Source: JANMDS01 sp031430575 (GTDB lineage Bacteria; Pseudomonadota; Gammaproteobacteria; Burkholderiales; Casimicrobiaceae). From it: a DNA stretch of 64,000 nucleotides. The stretch covers positions 62,001-126,000 of the forward strand of contig JANPBT010000043.1 in the NCBI GenBank assembly GCA_031430575.1. Reading direction: 5' to 3'. Made by a program: the position numbers and the translations under genes. Of the stretch, positions 1 to 8,414 are shown piece by piece (position 1 is the first letter of the stretch; the number at the start of each line of letters is the position of its first letter). The notes below the pieces were generated by a model. It saw only the letters and a program-made list of their open reading frames with translations, did not search any database and was not told where the DNA came from.

Positions 1-30
1 GAAGCGATCAAAGCAAAGCTAGGTCTGTAG
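1..30 (+). CDS. C-terminal end of an unidentified gene
   Basis: The first 30 bases read in one frame as EAIKAKLGL followed by TAG, and the hairpin terminator at 65-90 lies shortly after. This fits the last nine codons of a plus-strand gene whose body is outside the window. Nine residues cannot identify a family, so the reading frame itself is an inference from the stop-plus-terminator arrangement. Confidence 0.35.
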   Translation, partial: EAIKAKLGL

Positions 31-64
31 AGGATTAACGCACTGATTTGGCTAGTTCCGTTTT

Positions 65-90
65 AAGGGCGCACCAAGGGGTGCGCCCTT
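65..90. terminator. Bidirectional intrinsic terminator
   Basis: A perfect 11-bp stem (65-75 paired with 80-90, GC-rich core) with a 4-base loop AAGG is flanked by T runs on both strands. It sits between the plus-strand gene end at the left edge and the stop of the minus-strand polysaccharide cluster, so it probably ends transcription from both sides. Confidence 0.88.
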
Positions 91-96
91 TTGAAA

Positions 97-666
97 TCAA
101 TCGGGGAAACTGGACGATTTTGGATTTCTACTGGCGCGCGCTGCAATTTTTGCTGGCACCCCAATCGCAAAACTGTTATCTGGCATATTTGTAGAGACCA
201 GAGTATTTGCTGCTATTACGCAGTTCGCTCCGACGGAGATGTCCCCAAGAATTTTAGCTCCTGATCCGACAACAACATCGTCACCAATTACTGGCCGTCC
301 GTCAGCCGCCATCAATATGCGCCGCCCGCCTATAGCGACCTGTTGGTAAATGGTTGCGTTTTTCCCGATTTCCTTTGCGCCGATAACTAGTCCGTTTGAG
401 TGTGGGAAAAAAAGCCCTGGACCGATTTTGCATTTACTCCAAATCTCAGCGCCCGTAATATAGAAATTGAGCCAAGTCATTAGTTTTGCAAGCCGGGTGA
501 ACGAACTGCACTCAAGTGCGAATGCAGTGCGGTAAAGGACTGTGGGTAACATTCGAGGATTAAAAATACAGGTGAAATAGTTCCAAAAGCGAAATGGTGT
601 CGCAGGTAACCCATACTCACGTTGCGCACGAACAAAGTCAGAAATGATGTAGTCACGCAAATTCAT
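97..666 (-). CDS. Hexapeptide-repeat acetyltransferase (serine acetyltransferase-like)
   Basis: A 189-residue protein with the left-handed beta-helix signature of the CysE/WcaB-type acyltransferases: a run of hexapeptide turns from about residue 85 (GLVIGAKEIGKNATI, then QQVAIGG) and the usual GVPAKIAAR close near residue 170. Such enzymes transfer acetyl from acetyl-CoA to a small acceptor; in polysaccharide clusters the acceptor is normally a sugar hydroxyl on a lipid-linked precursor. It is the last gene of the minus-strand cluster and overlaps the preceding glycosyltransferase by 4 bp (663-666), which suggests translational coupling. The specific acceptor cannot be read from the sequence. 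A true serine acetyltransferase is less likely given the neighbours. Confidence 0.85.
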   Translation of the reverse strand: MNLRDYIISDFVRAQREYGLPATPFRFWNYFTCIFNPRMLPTVLYRTAFALECSSFTRLAKLMTWLNFYITGAEIWSKCKIGPGLFFPHSNGLVIGAKEIGKNATIYQQVAIGGRRILMAADGRPVIGDDVVVGSGAKILGDISVGANCVIAANTLVSTNMPDNSFAIGVPAKIAARASRNPKSSSFPD

Positions 667-1814
667 CGATGTCGACCTCTCGCAAATCCCTTTTCTTCAG
701 AATGAGCTCGAATCGATTTCGCAAACGATCTGGTGAGTTCGTCAGAAATCTTTGCGGCAGAAAATTCCGTAGACGTTAAGCCAGCACTCTCGGACATGAT
801 TTTCCATCGATCAGTTGAAAGCCGAATTGCATTTTCGATTGTGCGGGCCAAAGAATTGGCATCGCGCGTCTTAAATAAAAAACCATTTTCACCGTCTGAA
901 ATGATTTCCTGGAAGTACCCAAGGTTAGTAGCGATCACTGGTCGCTTATTTGCCCAAACGATCGGGATCGTATTTGAAGCAGAAACCGAAAGGTAAGGAA
1001 AGACCGAAAAACGGGCATTTGAAATAGCGCTGGAAATTTTTTCTACTGAGTGGAATCCTTGCTCAATGACAACTTGATCTGGGTGTTCTTTTGCATAAGC
1101 GGCTAGTTTAGGGGCAATACTGTAGACGTCTCCAAATCCTAAAATTCGAACGGTCGGCAGGATTGATCTATTTCTCAAAATTTTGATTGCACTGCAAAGT
1201 AATTCAAGGCCTTTGTATTCCTCAACACTTCCAAAGAAAAGTAGATCGACTTGAGACTGATTACTCGAGCCAATCCCAATGCTACATTCGTTCTTTGAAA
1301 CAAAATCTTGCAAAAGAGGAAGCCTTATCACGGAATGGTTGTTTGAGTTTCGAAATTTCGGTGGGAGAAACTTAACAAATTCAGCGCTCGCGAAGACGAT
1401 GTGATTCGACGACCGTTGCATCCATCGATCACATATAAAGTTCCAGGATGTTCGAAATATTGAAAGACGTCTGTTTTTTGTCGGTTCGTGCCACCACATT
1501 ACATGTGGTAAATCTCGCAGCACATTGGCAAACACAGCATTAAAGATACACGTGGAAAAGAAAAATACAACATCTACATCGAGAGCACGACAGAGCTTGA
1601 GCGCATCTCTTGTGGATGAATAAAACAGAAACTTCGGCTCAACTTTTTCATAGTCAATAGAAATTAATTGAGCTTTAGCGCTCCGTTCTAAATGTAGCGA
1701 AATAGGAGCAACGACTGACAACGTTACTCTCGACTGCAGATAATAAACGAGCTCCTTGATATTGTCGGCTATAGCTCCAATGGGCGGGCAAAAGCAAACT
1801 AAAAGCACTTTCAT
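663..1814 (-). CDS. Glycosyltransferase family 4 (GT-B fold)
   Basis: A 383-residue protein with the layout of GT4 glycosyltransferases: an N-terminal Rossmann-like half starting MKVLLVCFCPPIGAIADNI, and a C-terminal donor-binding half with LLFFGSVEEYKGLELL near residue 190, then SVFPYLSVSASNTIPIVWANKRPVIATNLGYFQEII. The SNTIP..A..RPVIA stretch is the family's nucleotide-sugar site region, although the usual EGFG glutamate motif is weak. It should add a sugar to the growing lipid-linked repeat unit at the inner face of the membrane. It overlaps both neighbours by 4 bp, marking it as part of one translational chain. Sugar specificity is unknown. Confidence 0.87.
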   Translation of the reverse strand: MKVLLVCFCPPIGAIADNIKELVYYLQSRVTLSVVAPISLHLERSAKAQLISIDYEKVEPKFLFYSSTRDALKLCRALDVDVVFFFSTCIFNAVFANVLRDLPHVMWWHEPTKNRRLSIFRTSWNFICDRWMQRSSNHIVFASAEFVKFLPPKFRNSNNHSVIRLPLLQDFVSKNECSIGIGSSNQSQVDLLFFGSVEEYKGLELLCSAIKILRNRSILPTVRILGFGDVYSIAPKLAAYAKEHPDQVVIEQGFHSVEKISSAISNARFSVFPYLSVSASNTIPIVWANKRPVIATNLGYFQEIISDGENGFLFKTRDANSLARTIENAIRLSTDRWKIMSESAGLTSTEFSAAKISDELTRSFAKSIRAHSEEKGFARGRHR

Positions 1815-3124
1815 ATTTGTTCCGAGACATCTTTGGCCAGCGGTCGAATCCCGTCACCTTCTTCCGGTCTCCACAATGCACAGTAAGCAAGCGCTATAAG
1901 CGGTAGCGTAAGCGAGAGGTGGAGTAGATTACGATAGCCAACAAAAACAGCATAAGAAATGACAGACGTTACTGAAAAAATCAAAATCTGAATAAGCTCT
2001 ATGGCAGAAGCACTACAGATTGTCGTGAGAGTTTTTTTCCTCATCTTCAGGCAAGCGTTGTACATAGCTATTCCCAAAATTAAGTGCAGGACAAGTCCAG
2101 CAAGACCTAGTTCCACAGATGTTCGCACAAGGCCGCTGCTTGCGCCTAGCTCTTTGTTCGGACTCAAAATATCCGTCGCATAGGTCATACTACCTATACC
2201 AATTCCAAACGGATAGGTCAGCATAACGTCCCAGGCGAGCAGGGCATCGCGAATTCGTGCGGAGGAACTCTCCGACGAGTCAACAGCATTTAGCGCTCGC
2301 GATACGAGAGTTTCATCCTGTGAAATCACCACTATCATCAGCAGGCATACAAAAATTAGTGCGAAAATTTCCGAGGGTTTTACACGTCGCCGTCTGGCGT
2401 TATTCGCCAAATACACCGCGACAAACAAACCTACAGGATAAATTAGTAATGACTGCGAAAGTGTTGCGCCGCCTCCAACTAACGATGCAAACAACAGAAA
2501 ATAGTCGACGACCTTTCCGGTGATCCACGCTTTTGCGCCTGTTAGCGCAGTTGATATTAGGAAAAGCGACGCCAAAATAGACGGTTCCGGTGTCGCGGCA
2601 AAAGCCCGGCCGTGTAGCAACGCTACATCGTTTGGAAGGAGTTCAAAACTTGCGTTATTAATGGGCAGAATTAAAAAGTCCCATCCTTGCCGAATGGTGA
2701 TCAACTGCAACAAAGCAAGCGCCGCCATTGGAAGTGAGCACATAACGAAGCCGTCAATAAATTTCGCAAAAGTAGTTTTGTGAACAACCCAAATCACCCC
2801 CATAGATATCGCAAAAGTTAGCGTTAAAAGTTGGGAGGCCAGTGACGTCGCAGATTTAGGTAGCGGTACGAGAGCGAGCGGGATGGACATCGCCATTACA
2901 GCGATAAAGATTAGCGCACTCCAGACCATAATAACCATCGCTCGTAGTTCAGACCTACTGACTATCGCGCGTCTGTCGGAAAAAACGGATGCAACTGCGG
3001 CCAGCACGAAAAGAAAAATGCCCATTTGAAGGCCCCACGCTCCAGCGATATTTATCAGCGCAAAACCAGGGAACCAAAGAGAGACTCCTAGCAAAAACAT
3101 TACCGCCCCGATTGGAGAAGTCAC
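1811..3124 (-). CDS. O-antigen polymerase/ligase-like membrane protein (Wzy-like)
   Basis: A 437-residue, strongly hydrophobic protein with about ten to twelve predicted membrane spans and a larger loop at roughly residues 260-310 (ending SSSARIRDALLAWDVMLTYPFGIGIG). The loop with an arginine followed by a short W-x-M-x-x-x-P-x-G-x-G stretch is typical of the Wzy/WaaL/O-antigen ligase superfamily, which polymerises or transfers lipid-linked glycans at the outer face of the inner membrane. The start is GTG at 3124 inside a GTGA overlap with the small upstream frame; it overlaps the glycosyltransferase downstream by 4 bp. Polymerase versus ligase cannot be told from sequence; polymerase is favoured by the cluster. 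Confidence 0.8.
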   Translation of the reverse strand: MTSPIGAVMFLLGVSLWFPGFALINIAGAWGLQMGIFLFVLAAVASVFSDRRAIVSRSELRAMVIMVWSALIFIAVMAMSIPLALVPLPKSATSLASQLLTLTFAISMGVIWVVHKTTFAKFIDGFVMCSLPMAALALLQLITIRQGWDFLILPINNASFELLPNDVALLHGRAFAATPEPSILASLFLISTALTGAKAWITGKVVDYFLLFASLVGGGATLSQSLLIYPVGLFVAVYLANNARRRRVKPSEIFALIFVCLLMIVVISQDETLVSRALNAVDSSESSSARIRDALLAWDVMLTYPFGIGIGSMTYATDILSPNKELGASSGLVRTSVELGLAGLVLHLILGIAMYNACLKMRKKTLTTICSASAIELIQILIFSVTSVISYAVFVGYRNLLHLSLTLPLIALAYCALWRPEEGDGIRPLAKDVSEQI

Positions 3125-3324
3125 GCTGTATCTCCCAGGTGGTTTTTTCTCGAAGGCGCATGTCTAGCCTGCGGTGGTGGAAATCTATAGGTGCACCAGC
3201 ACGCCGGAATTCCGAGGCAAGCGATTCGTGATGTTGACTGGCCTCTTTGATACGCAACCTGAGAGAAGTTCGAACTATTCAAGTGATCTTTGGCAGTTGT
3301 TTCTAATAATTTCGATTCATTCAT
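3121..3324 (-). CDS. Small unidentified frame, possibly the end of a decayed gene
   Basis: A 67-codon frame starts at ATG 3324, preceded by GGAAGGA at a good distance, and ends in a TGA that overlaps the next gene's GTG start (GTGA, 3121-3124). That arrangement matches the real gene junctions of this cluster. The product (MNESKLLETTAKDHL...) resembles no family I know. The same frame is open further upstream to about 3450. A second frame over 3125-3257 also reads like protein (HHESLASEFRRAGAPIDFHH), so the region may be a frameshifted remnant of a longer gene in the 471 bp between its neighbours. Treat as uncertain. Confidence 0.35.
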   Translation of the reverse strand: MNESKLLETTAKDHLNSSNFSQVAYQRGQSTSRIACLGIPACWCTYRFPPPQARHAPSRKNHLGDTA

Positions 3325-3595
3325 GTAGAACTTCCTTCCATTAGAAAATTCTACTTCTGAGCTATTTGGCTCTTCGGGGGGATTGCTATTTTCAACATTA
3401 GCAATGTACGGATCTGTCGAGAGTGAAGGACTACGTACCAAAAAGTACAACGAGACTGAAACTAAATGGACCAGTAGCTTTTATCGCCACTCTGTGCAGG
3501 AGAACTCAAAGGCTATATTGTGCAAGATAGCTAAAACGCGTAAGCAATTAGCTCAGAGAGTTGTCAATGCAACAGCTAGCGACTTCCGAGTTTAG

Positions 3596-4504
3596 TCAAC
3601 CAGCTCGGCGATAACTTCTGGGGCACTCCATTTTTGAGCCTTCGCGAAAAGCATGAATTCGGGCGCGTAAATTTTTTTGCTGCAACCCTCTTACGATCAC
3701 GGAAATCAAAACAACACCAAAGTAGATCAATCGAATAGGATAATTGAAAAATTTTCTAACAAAATAGACTCTGTTCCGTGTCATAAATCGAACTGAGAAG
3801 GGCGATAGTTCGCCAGCGGTTGATTGTCCGACTTTATGAAGTAAGGTAGCACGCGGCTCATAGTAGATGCGTAAACCAGATCTGAACGCTCGAAGACAGA
3901 AATCGTTATCATCGAAATAAACAAAATAAGCAGGATCCATTAATCCTATGTCTGTGAAAACGCCAACTGAGACCAGCATGCAACACGTTGGGGCAAATGT
4001 AATTTGCTTCGCTTGATCAAACTGTCCGTTATCAATCGCACCATAACCGAACTGCTTACCGGAGAAACCAATAAGGGAATCAAAACAACCACCGGCAAAC
4101 CATAGTTTTGATGGTTCACTAAAAAATGGAATTTTGGGGACTACGATTTCACATCCGGAATCTGACGCCGCGGTTAGTAGTGCATCAAAAAGCGACGCAC
4201 CAAATTTTGTGTCGTTATTTAAAAGTAGAACATGGCTACAGCCATCGGACAGAGCCAATCTGATTCCTTGGTTATTACCTTCCGCGACCCCGACATTTAC
4301 TTGGTTTGTAATTAGTTCGCAATCTGAGCTGTACGTTTTTTGAATTAACTCAGCAGTGCCATCGGATGAAGCGTTATCAATCACATAAACCGTCGAATTT
4401 GTAAACGATTGAATTTTGATAGAAGAAAAAAAATCAGCTAAAAGCTCTGCTGCATTGAAGGTAACTGTGACGACTCCGAGTTTGTATTGCGAAGTTGTGG
4501 TCAT
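3596..4504 (-). CDS. Glycosyltransferase family 2 (rhamnosyltransferase-like)
   Basis: A 302-residue GT-A enzyme. The start LGVVTVTFNAAELLADFF and VYVIDNASSDGTAELIQ form the nucleotide-binding half. LLNNDTKF at about residue 95 supplies the DxD-like motif, and DPAYFVYFDDNDFCLRAFRSG near residue 190 is the acceptor-side motif typical of the WbbL/rhamnosyltransferase branch. It should transfer a sugar from a nucleotide donor to the lipid-linked saccharide. Its start overlaps the end of the epimerase gene by 4 bp (4501-4504). Rhamnose as donor is an inference from subfamily resemblance and the adjacent epimerase. Confidence 0.9.
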   Translation of the reverse strand: MTTTSQYKLGVVTVTFNAAELLADFFSSIKIQSFTNSTVYVIDNASSDGTAELIQKTYSSDCELITNQVNVGVAEGNNQGIRLALSDGCSHVLLLNNDTKFGASLFDALLTAASDSGCEIVVPKIPFFSEPSKLWFAGGCFDSLIGFSGKQFGYGAIDNGQFDQAKQITFAPTCCMLVSVGVFTDIGLMDPAYFVYFDDNDFCLRAFRSGLRIYYEPRATLLHKVGQSTAGELSPFSVRFMTRNRVYFVRKFFNYPIRLIYFGVVLISVIVRGLQQKNLRARIHAFREGSKMECPRSYRRAG

Positions 4505-5619
4505 CCCATCAGCGCCTTATCTTGAAGCTCTTGTAATGAGCGCTCGTATGCCCCTATCTCCGAGCCTTTCTGCGTAGTCGTCCAATTTAGGAATTGCTTT
4601 AATCCGTCAACAAAACGTACGCGTGGAGAATATCCCAATAAATCTGCGCCGCAGGTATTATCGGCGAGGTTATGGCGGATATCGCCAAGACGAAATTGAC
4701 CTGTTGTGGTGATAGCAGAATTGCTTCCGAAGAAAGACACAATTGACTTGGCGACTTGCGATACGCCGATGCGCTCACCACTTCCAACGTTGAGCGCTTT
4801 GACGCCAGTGGTTTTAGGCTGTAGACACAACCAAGTCGCGTTAACAACGTCATCTATGTACACAAAATCGCGACTTTCATCGCCATCTTCAAATACAAAG
4901 ATCGGTTTATTTTCCCGAGCTTGATTCGCAAAAATTGCAAGTATTCCGGTGTAGGGATTTATGAGCGATTGACCCGGACCGTAGACGTTTTGATAACGCA
5001 GTGCAAAGCCGTTGATCCCGATTGTTTCGGCAAAAAGTAGCGTAATTTGTTCCTGCACTTGCTTGCTTATGCCGTAGAAAGAAGTTGGCTGCAGTGGCGC
5101 AGATTCAGGAGTTGCGATTGATACAGCAAATCCGCCGCAACTTGGGCAACGAGGAGAAAAGTATCCGTCACGTAAATCAGCTAAAGTCCTCGCACCTGGA
5201 AATACCGTGCCGTGTATTTCACACGAATACGCGCCTTCACCATACACCGCCCTAGACGACGCGGTGATAACTTTTTTTACGCTGGTCGCTTCTTTGTTCA
5301 CAAGAATGTCAAAAAGATTGGCAGTGCCCCCTACATTGACCTCGCTATATCTCGAAACTTCGTACATACTCTGCCCAGTGCCTGTTTCAGCGGCGAGATG
5401 GATCACGGCATCGCATCCTTGCATCGCTAACTTCAACTGGGATCGATCGCGCACATCCCCTTTGATGAAGCGGACGCGATCATCGAATTTTGGCGCTATC
5501 GAACCATGAATCTGGGAACTCAACGCGTCATAAATGGTGACATCTACCCCATTATCGATACATTTTTTTGCGAAATGGGTACCGATGAATCCCGCGCCCC
5601 CTGTAATGAGAATGTTCAA
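4501..5619 (-). CDS. NAD-dependent sugar epimerase, dTDP-L-rhamnose 4-epimerase-like
   Basis: An extended short-chain dehydrogenase/reductase: GGAGFIG Rossmann motif near the N-terminus and catalytic YGISK near residue 185. Between strands it carries a cysteine-rich insertion (YSCEIHG ... PRCPSCGG) that I associate with the WbiB-type dTDP-L-rhamnose 4-epimerase branch; whether the cysteines bind zinc is not shown here. I place the start at TTG 5619, because a GGAA ribosome site lies 7 bases upstream and the frame then begins directly at NILITGG; the longer frame from 5631 also begins with TTG but without a good site. Codons for NTCGADL come from a copy of the dispersed 18-base repeat at 4640-4657. 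It is coupled to the downstream glycosyltransferase by a 4-bp overlap. Confidence 0.82.
   Translation of the reverse strand: MNILITGGAGFIGTHFAKKCIDNGVDVTIYDALSSQIHGSIAPKFDDRVRFIKGDVRDRSQLKLAMQGCDAVIHLAAETGTGQSMYEVSRYSEVNVGGTANLFDILVNKEATSVKKVITASSRAVYGEGAYSCEIHGTVFPGARTLADLRDGYFSPRCPSCGGFAVSIATPESAPLQPTSFYGISKQVQEQITLLFAETIGINGFALRYQNVYGPGQSLINPYTGILAIFANQARENKPIFVFEDGDESRDFVYIDDVVNATWLCLQPKTTGVKALNVGSGERIGVSQVAKSIVSFFGSNSAITTTGQFRLGDIRHNLADNTCGADLLGYSPRVRFVDGLKQFLNWTTTQKGSEIGAYERSLQELQDKALMG
4640..4657 (-). repeat. Dispersed 18-base repeat, single copy inside the epimerase gene
   Basis: Exact AAATCTGCGCCGCAGGTA on the plus strand, read in frame as NTCGADL of the minus-strand epimerase. It is the only copy in the polysaccharide cluster. 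Confidence 0.9.
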
Positions 5620-5742
5620 GATCAATTCCAATTTTTCTATTAAGCGATTTTAGACCACAGATACTGCAACCGTTGCGTTTCGAGATGAAACAGGGAATTA
5701 ACGCAGTAGGCATGAAAGCAGTGGCTCGGTTCCAACGGGGAA

Positions 5743-7062
5743 TTACCCGGAGCCATTCCGGTTAACAAAGTATTCATCATTCATAAACACAATAAATAAA
5801 GCCAAAACACTGGGCGTAATGTGTAGTATTGCCCGGCCTACGGTCGCCGAATCTCTCCAATACTCTTCGGAATTTGTGAATGTAACAATAGAGATCAAAA
5901 TAACTGGAGAAATCACAGCGAAGAAATAGGGAGCCACTTTATTTGCATTACGCTTAACCAAACATTGAATGAAAAAGAGCACGCTAGCGACTGAGATCAA
6001 TACAAAAACCAGGCTAAAACTAGAAAACTTTACTAAAGAAAATATCGATTGCCAGTCATCGTTCAATACCTTTGAAATACCGTAGAGCGAATATGCGAAC
6101 CCCCGTCGATTTGCTTCGTAGAATAGGAAAATCGCTAGGCATACGCCCATTGAAACTGATATTTTCCAGAAGAGTTTCCCCGATTTCTTGCACGCAAAGG
6201 AAAGCCACACTGAAAACATAATAACGAAGGCCCAGAGCAAGCCAGGAACTTTTATCAGAGGCAACAGTGCTACCAAGCTTGAGAGCATCAAGAAATTGGC
6301 GATATTTGGCCGACGGACAAAATAAAACGCCGCGCACGCCGCAAAAAAAGTGGCTACTGCTTGAGGTAAATCGGCATAGCCGGCCATCGTTGTATGAACC
6401 GAGAGAAGGGGAATCGATCCAGAGAGATACACACTAAGAATAGCTGGGCTACGAACCAAACCTGCATCGCGCAAAAATCCATACATCGATGTAAGCATGG
6501 CAATAAATAGCCCCAAAAAAATTACCGTAACCATCGAAATCGTGATCTCGCCAAATGGCATGCTTGCTGCGACCACCAAGAGAGGTACAAGCGGTGGGTA
6601 GAGCTCTGTGAAAGGTCTCTCATAGTCACGAAGTCCGTTTGAAGCGAACAAGAATTTTGATCTAAGTACCCAATACTCCCAGCCATCCCAAGCAAAAAGC
6701 GGAGTTGTAACTCCGTTCGCAACCAAAAGTAAAAATCCTGTTGCCCCCAAAGCACCAAACCAAAAAAGTAAAGGCGAGCCCCTATTTTCCGGTAAAGATC
6801 TCCTGTTATCTAACCCGCCCAACTTATGCACAACGAAAGTGATAATTAAGACTGTCGAACCCAACACTGACAAAACAGAAAACATATTTTTAATAGCAAA
6901 ATCAAAATTAAGTTTTTGTAAGAGGTAAAGGCTGAGCGCTGGACTGATGAGTCCGAAGTAAATTCCCATCCCGATTCGCCAAGCAACGTGACGATTTGGC
7001 GTCAACGTCCATGCAACAGTGCATCCAACCACAAACGCGACTATAGAAAAAAGGATGTGCAT
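5743..7062 (-). CDS. Multi-span membrane protein, putative GT-C (family 39-like) glycosyltransferase
   Basis: A 439-residue protein with about eleven hydrophobic spans. After two to four N-terminal spans there is an outward loop with TTPLFAWDGWEYWVLRSKFLF (about residues 118-140), whose acidic and aromatic W-D-G-W-x-x-W cluster resembles the first periplasmic loop of family 39/83 GT-C enzymes, and ELYPPLVPLL follows. Such enzymes transfer sugars from polyprenyl-phosphate donors outside the membrane. It lies 3 bp after the CgeB-like gene in the same direction. The assignment rests on topology and one loop motif, so a general membrane protein of unknown function remains possible. Confidence 0.6.
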   Translation of the reverse strand: MHILFSIVAFVVGCTVAWTLTPNRHVAWRIGMGIYFGLISPALSLYLLQKLNFDFAIKNMFSVLSVLGSTVLIITFVVHKLGGLDNRRSLPENRGSPLLFWFGALGATGFLLLVANGVTTPLFAWDGWEYWVLRSKFLFASNGLRDYERPFTELYPPLVPLLVVAASMPFGEITISMVTVIFLGLFIAMLTSMYGFLRDAGLVRSPAILSVYLSGSIPLLSVHTTMAGYADLPQAVATFFAACAAFYFVRRPNIANFLMLSSLVALLPLIKVPGLLWAFVIMFSVWLSFACKKSGKLFWKISVSMGVCLAIFLFYEANRRGFAYSLYGISKVLNDDWQSIFSLVKFSSFSLVFVLISVASVLFFIQCLVKRNANKVAPYFFAVISPVILISIVTFTNSEEYWRDSATVGRAILHITPSVLALFIVFMNDEYFVNRNGSG

Positions 7063-7065
7063 TTT

Positions 7066-8097
7066 TTAATCAGGACTCGAGCATGCTGAGCCCGCCTTAT
7101 CAAAGTTGCTTATTTCGAATACATCTGCAATCCAGCCGGTCAGCGAGTACTTATGCCGTAAAGCGGGATTAAGTGGTGAAGCGGGCGTATCAAAAAAGCT
7201 CTTATCAAAAATGGGTTTTGCGCGATCAATCACTGCAATTCGTGATGGGTCATAGAGATCGTATTCAGTTATGGCTGAATTCGTCGTTACAAGCTTTCTT
7301 CCCGCGCCGGTAACCTCTAACGAACGCATCGTCAAACCTCTTTGGGACGGGTGTTGAACATCAATCACGGCTGTTGAACGCCAGAGGCTATCTAAAAACA
7401 ATTCACGAGAAAGGGCGTCGTATCTGACGGTGCATTTTCGCGTACTTCCTAACGCATTCGCCTTCATCTGATGCCAGACGCCGATTGGACGCGATGGCGA
7501 GAAAAAATAGCTGAAAGTCTCGCCTCCAAGCCGCTCCACTTCATTAAAGACCCGTGAAACAACTGAAATTCGATCTGCATGTACGGTTCCCACGAAAGAA
7601 AGCTCGTACGCTGGAAGCAGATCGACCTCCGAGATCACGTCTTCAACAAAAAAAAGCGGTCTAAAACTCATTCCATATCGCATCGCATCCTCTGGATCGA
7701 ATGTGAAGCTTGAGTCAAACAGCCCATGATTTCGCCGCAAATGTGGTTTGTTTTCGAACGAATCCCACATGTACCATATGAGCTTCGCATTGGGATTTGC
7801 AATCCGCAAGGCCTCAAGCGTTTCTGGAAAAATAGCCTCTCCAATCACGCACAGTACAACATCAAAATCCACTACACTGTCGATCTCGCTTTTCTGAGCG
7901 AACATTTTTGTCGAATCGCTGCGAAGCGCTTCCGGGAATACTCGAAGTACTGCTTTCCCGAAACTCGAATTTTGGCTGCGATCATTCCATAAAACAACAT
8001 GGGCACCTAGTTGCACTAATTTATTCCTTATCAGGTGTCCGTACGAAAAGTTGTTCGGCGCAATAAGTAATATTTTTTTACCATGCAAATCAAGCAT
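7066..8097 (-). CDS. CgeB-like glycosyltransferase (family 1-type)
   Basis: A 343-residue protein. The N-terminal Rossmann half begins GKKILLIAPNNFSYGHLIRNKLVQLG; the middle has LIWYMWDSFENKP and a GTVHADRI stretch; the C-terminal half includes ERLGG and RSLEVTGAGRKLVTTN, matching the C-terminal glycosyltransferase domain of CgeB/spore-maturation-like proteins (R-x-x-E-x-x-x-x-G-x-x-L-V-T). The role is presumably sugar transfer to the repeat unit. The next gene downstream begins only 3 bp after its stop. Upstream lies a 317-bp gap, so it may have its own promoter. Confidence 0.75.
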   Translation of the reverse strand: MLDLHGKKILLIAPNNFSYGHLIRNKLVQLGAHVVLWNDRSQNSSFGKAVLRVFPEALRSDSTKMFAQKSEIDSVVDFDVVLCVIGEAIFPETLEALRIANPNAKLIWYMWDSFENKPHLRRNHGLFDSSFTFDPEDAMRYGMSFRPLFFVEDVISEVDLLPAYELSFVGTVHADRISVVSRVFNEVERLGGETFSYFFSPSRPIGVWHQMKANALGSTRKCTVRYDALSRELFLDSLWRSTAVIDVQHPSQRGLTMRSLEVTGAGRKLVTTNSAITEYDLYDPSRIAVIDRAKPIFDKSFFDTPASPLNPALRHKYSLTGWIADVFEISNFDKAGSACSSPD

Positions 8098-8414
8098 GCT
8101 TTAACCGCAATTTAATTCACCAGATACTTAGAAAATGACGCGTTAGGAAAACGTCAACTCGATGTGTTTACTGAGTTTCGACGCATATTCAACGAAGAGA
8201 TTATCAAACAGACTTGTGCGTGCCCTAGTTTTAAGCGGCAGACTTCTACCATGGTACCGATTGTAACTCGCTAGTTTTTTGTATTGATCAGAAATCTAGA
8301 CTGCTTCTCTTCACGTTTCCTCGCTTTAACAAAGCTCTTCACTTCTTGAATTTAGATATAGCCAGCGCTAGATTTCGTTTCCTGGACTGATAGTTGCCTT
8401 TCATATAGAAAAAC
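8098..8414. other. Gene-free spacer within the polysaccharide cluster
   Basis: 317 bp without a credible reading frame, AT-rich compared with its neighbours. It separates the initiation/chain-length genes from the glycosyltransferase genes and could hold an internal promoter, but I found no well-spaced pair of promoter hexamers, terminator or repeat that I can defend. Confidence 0.5.
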
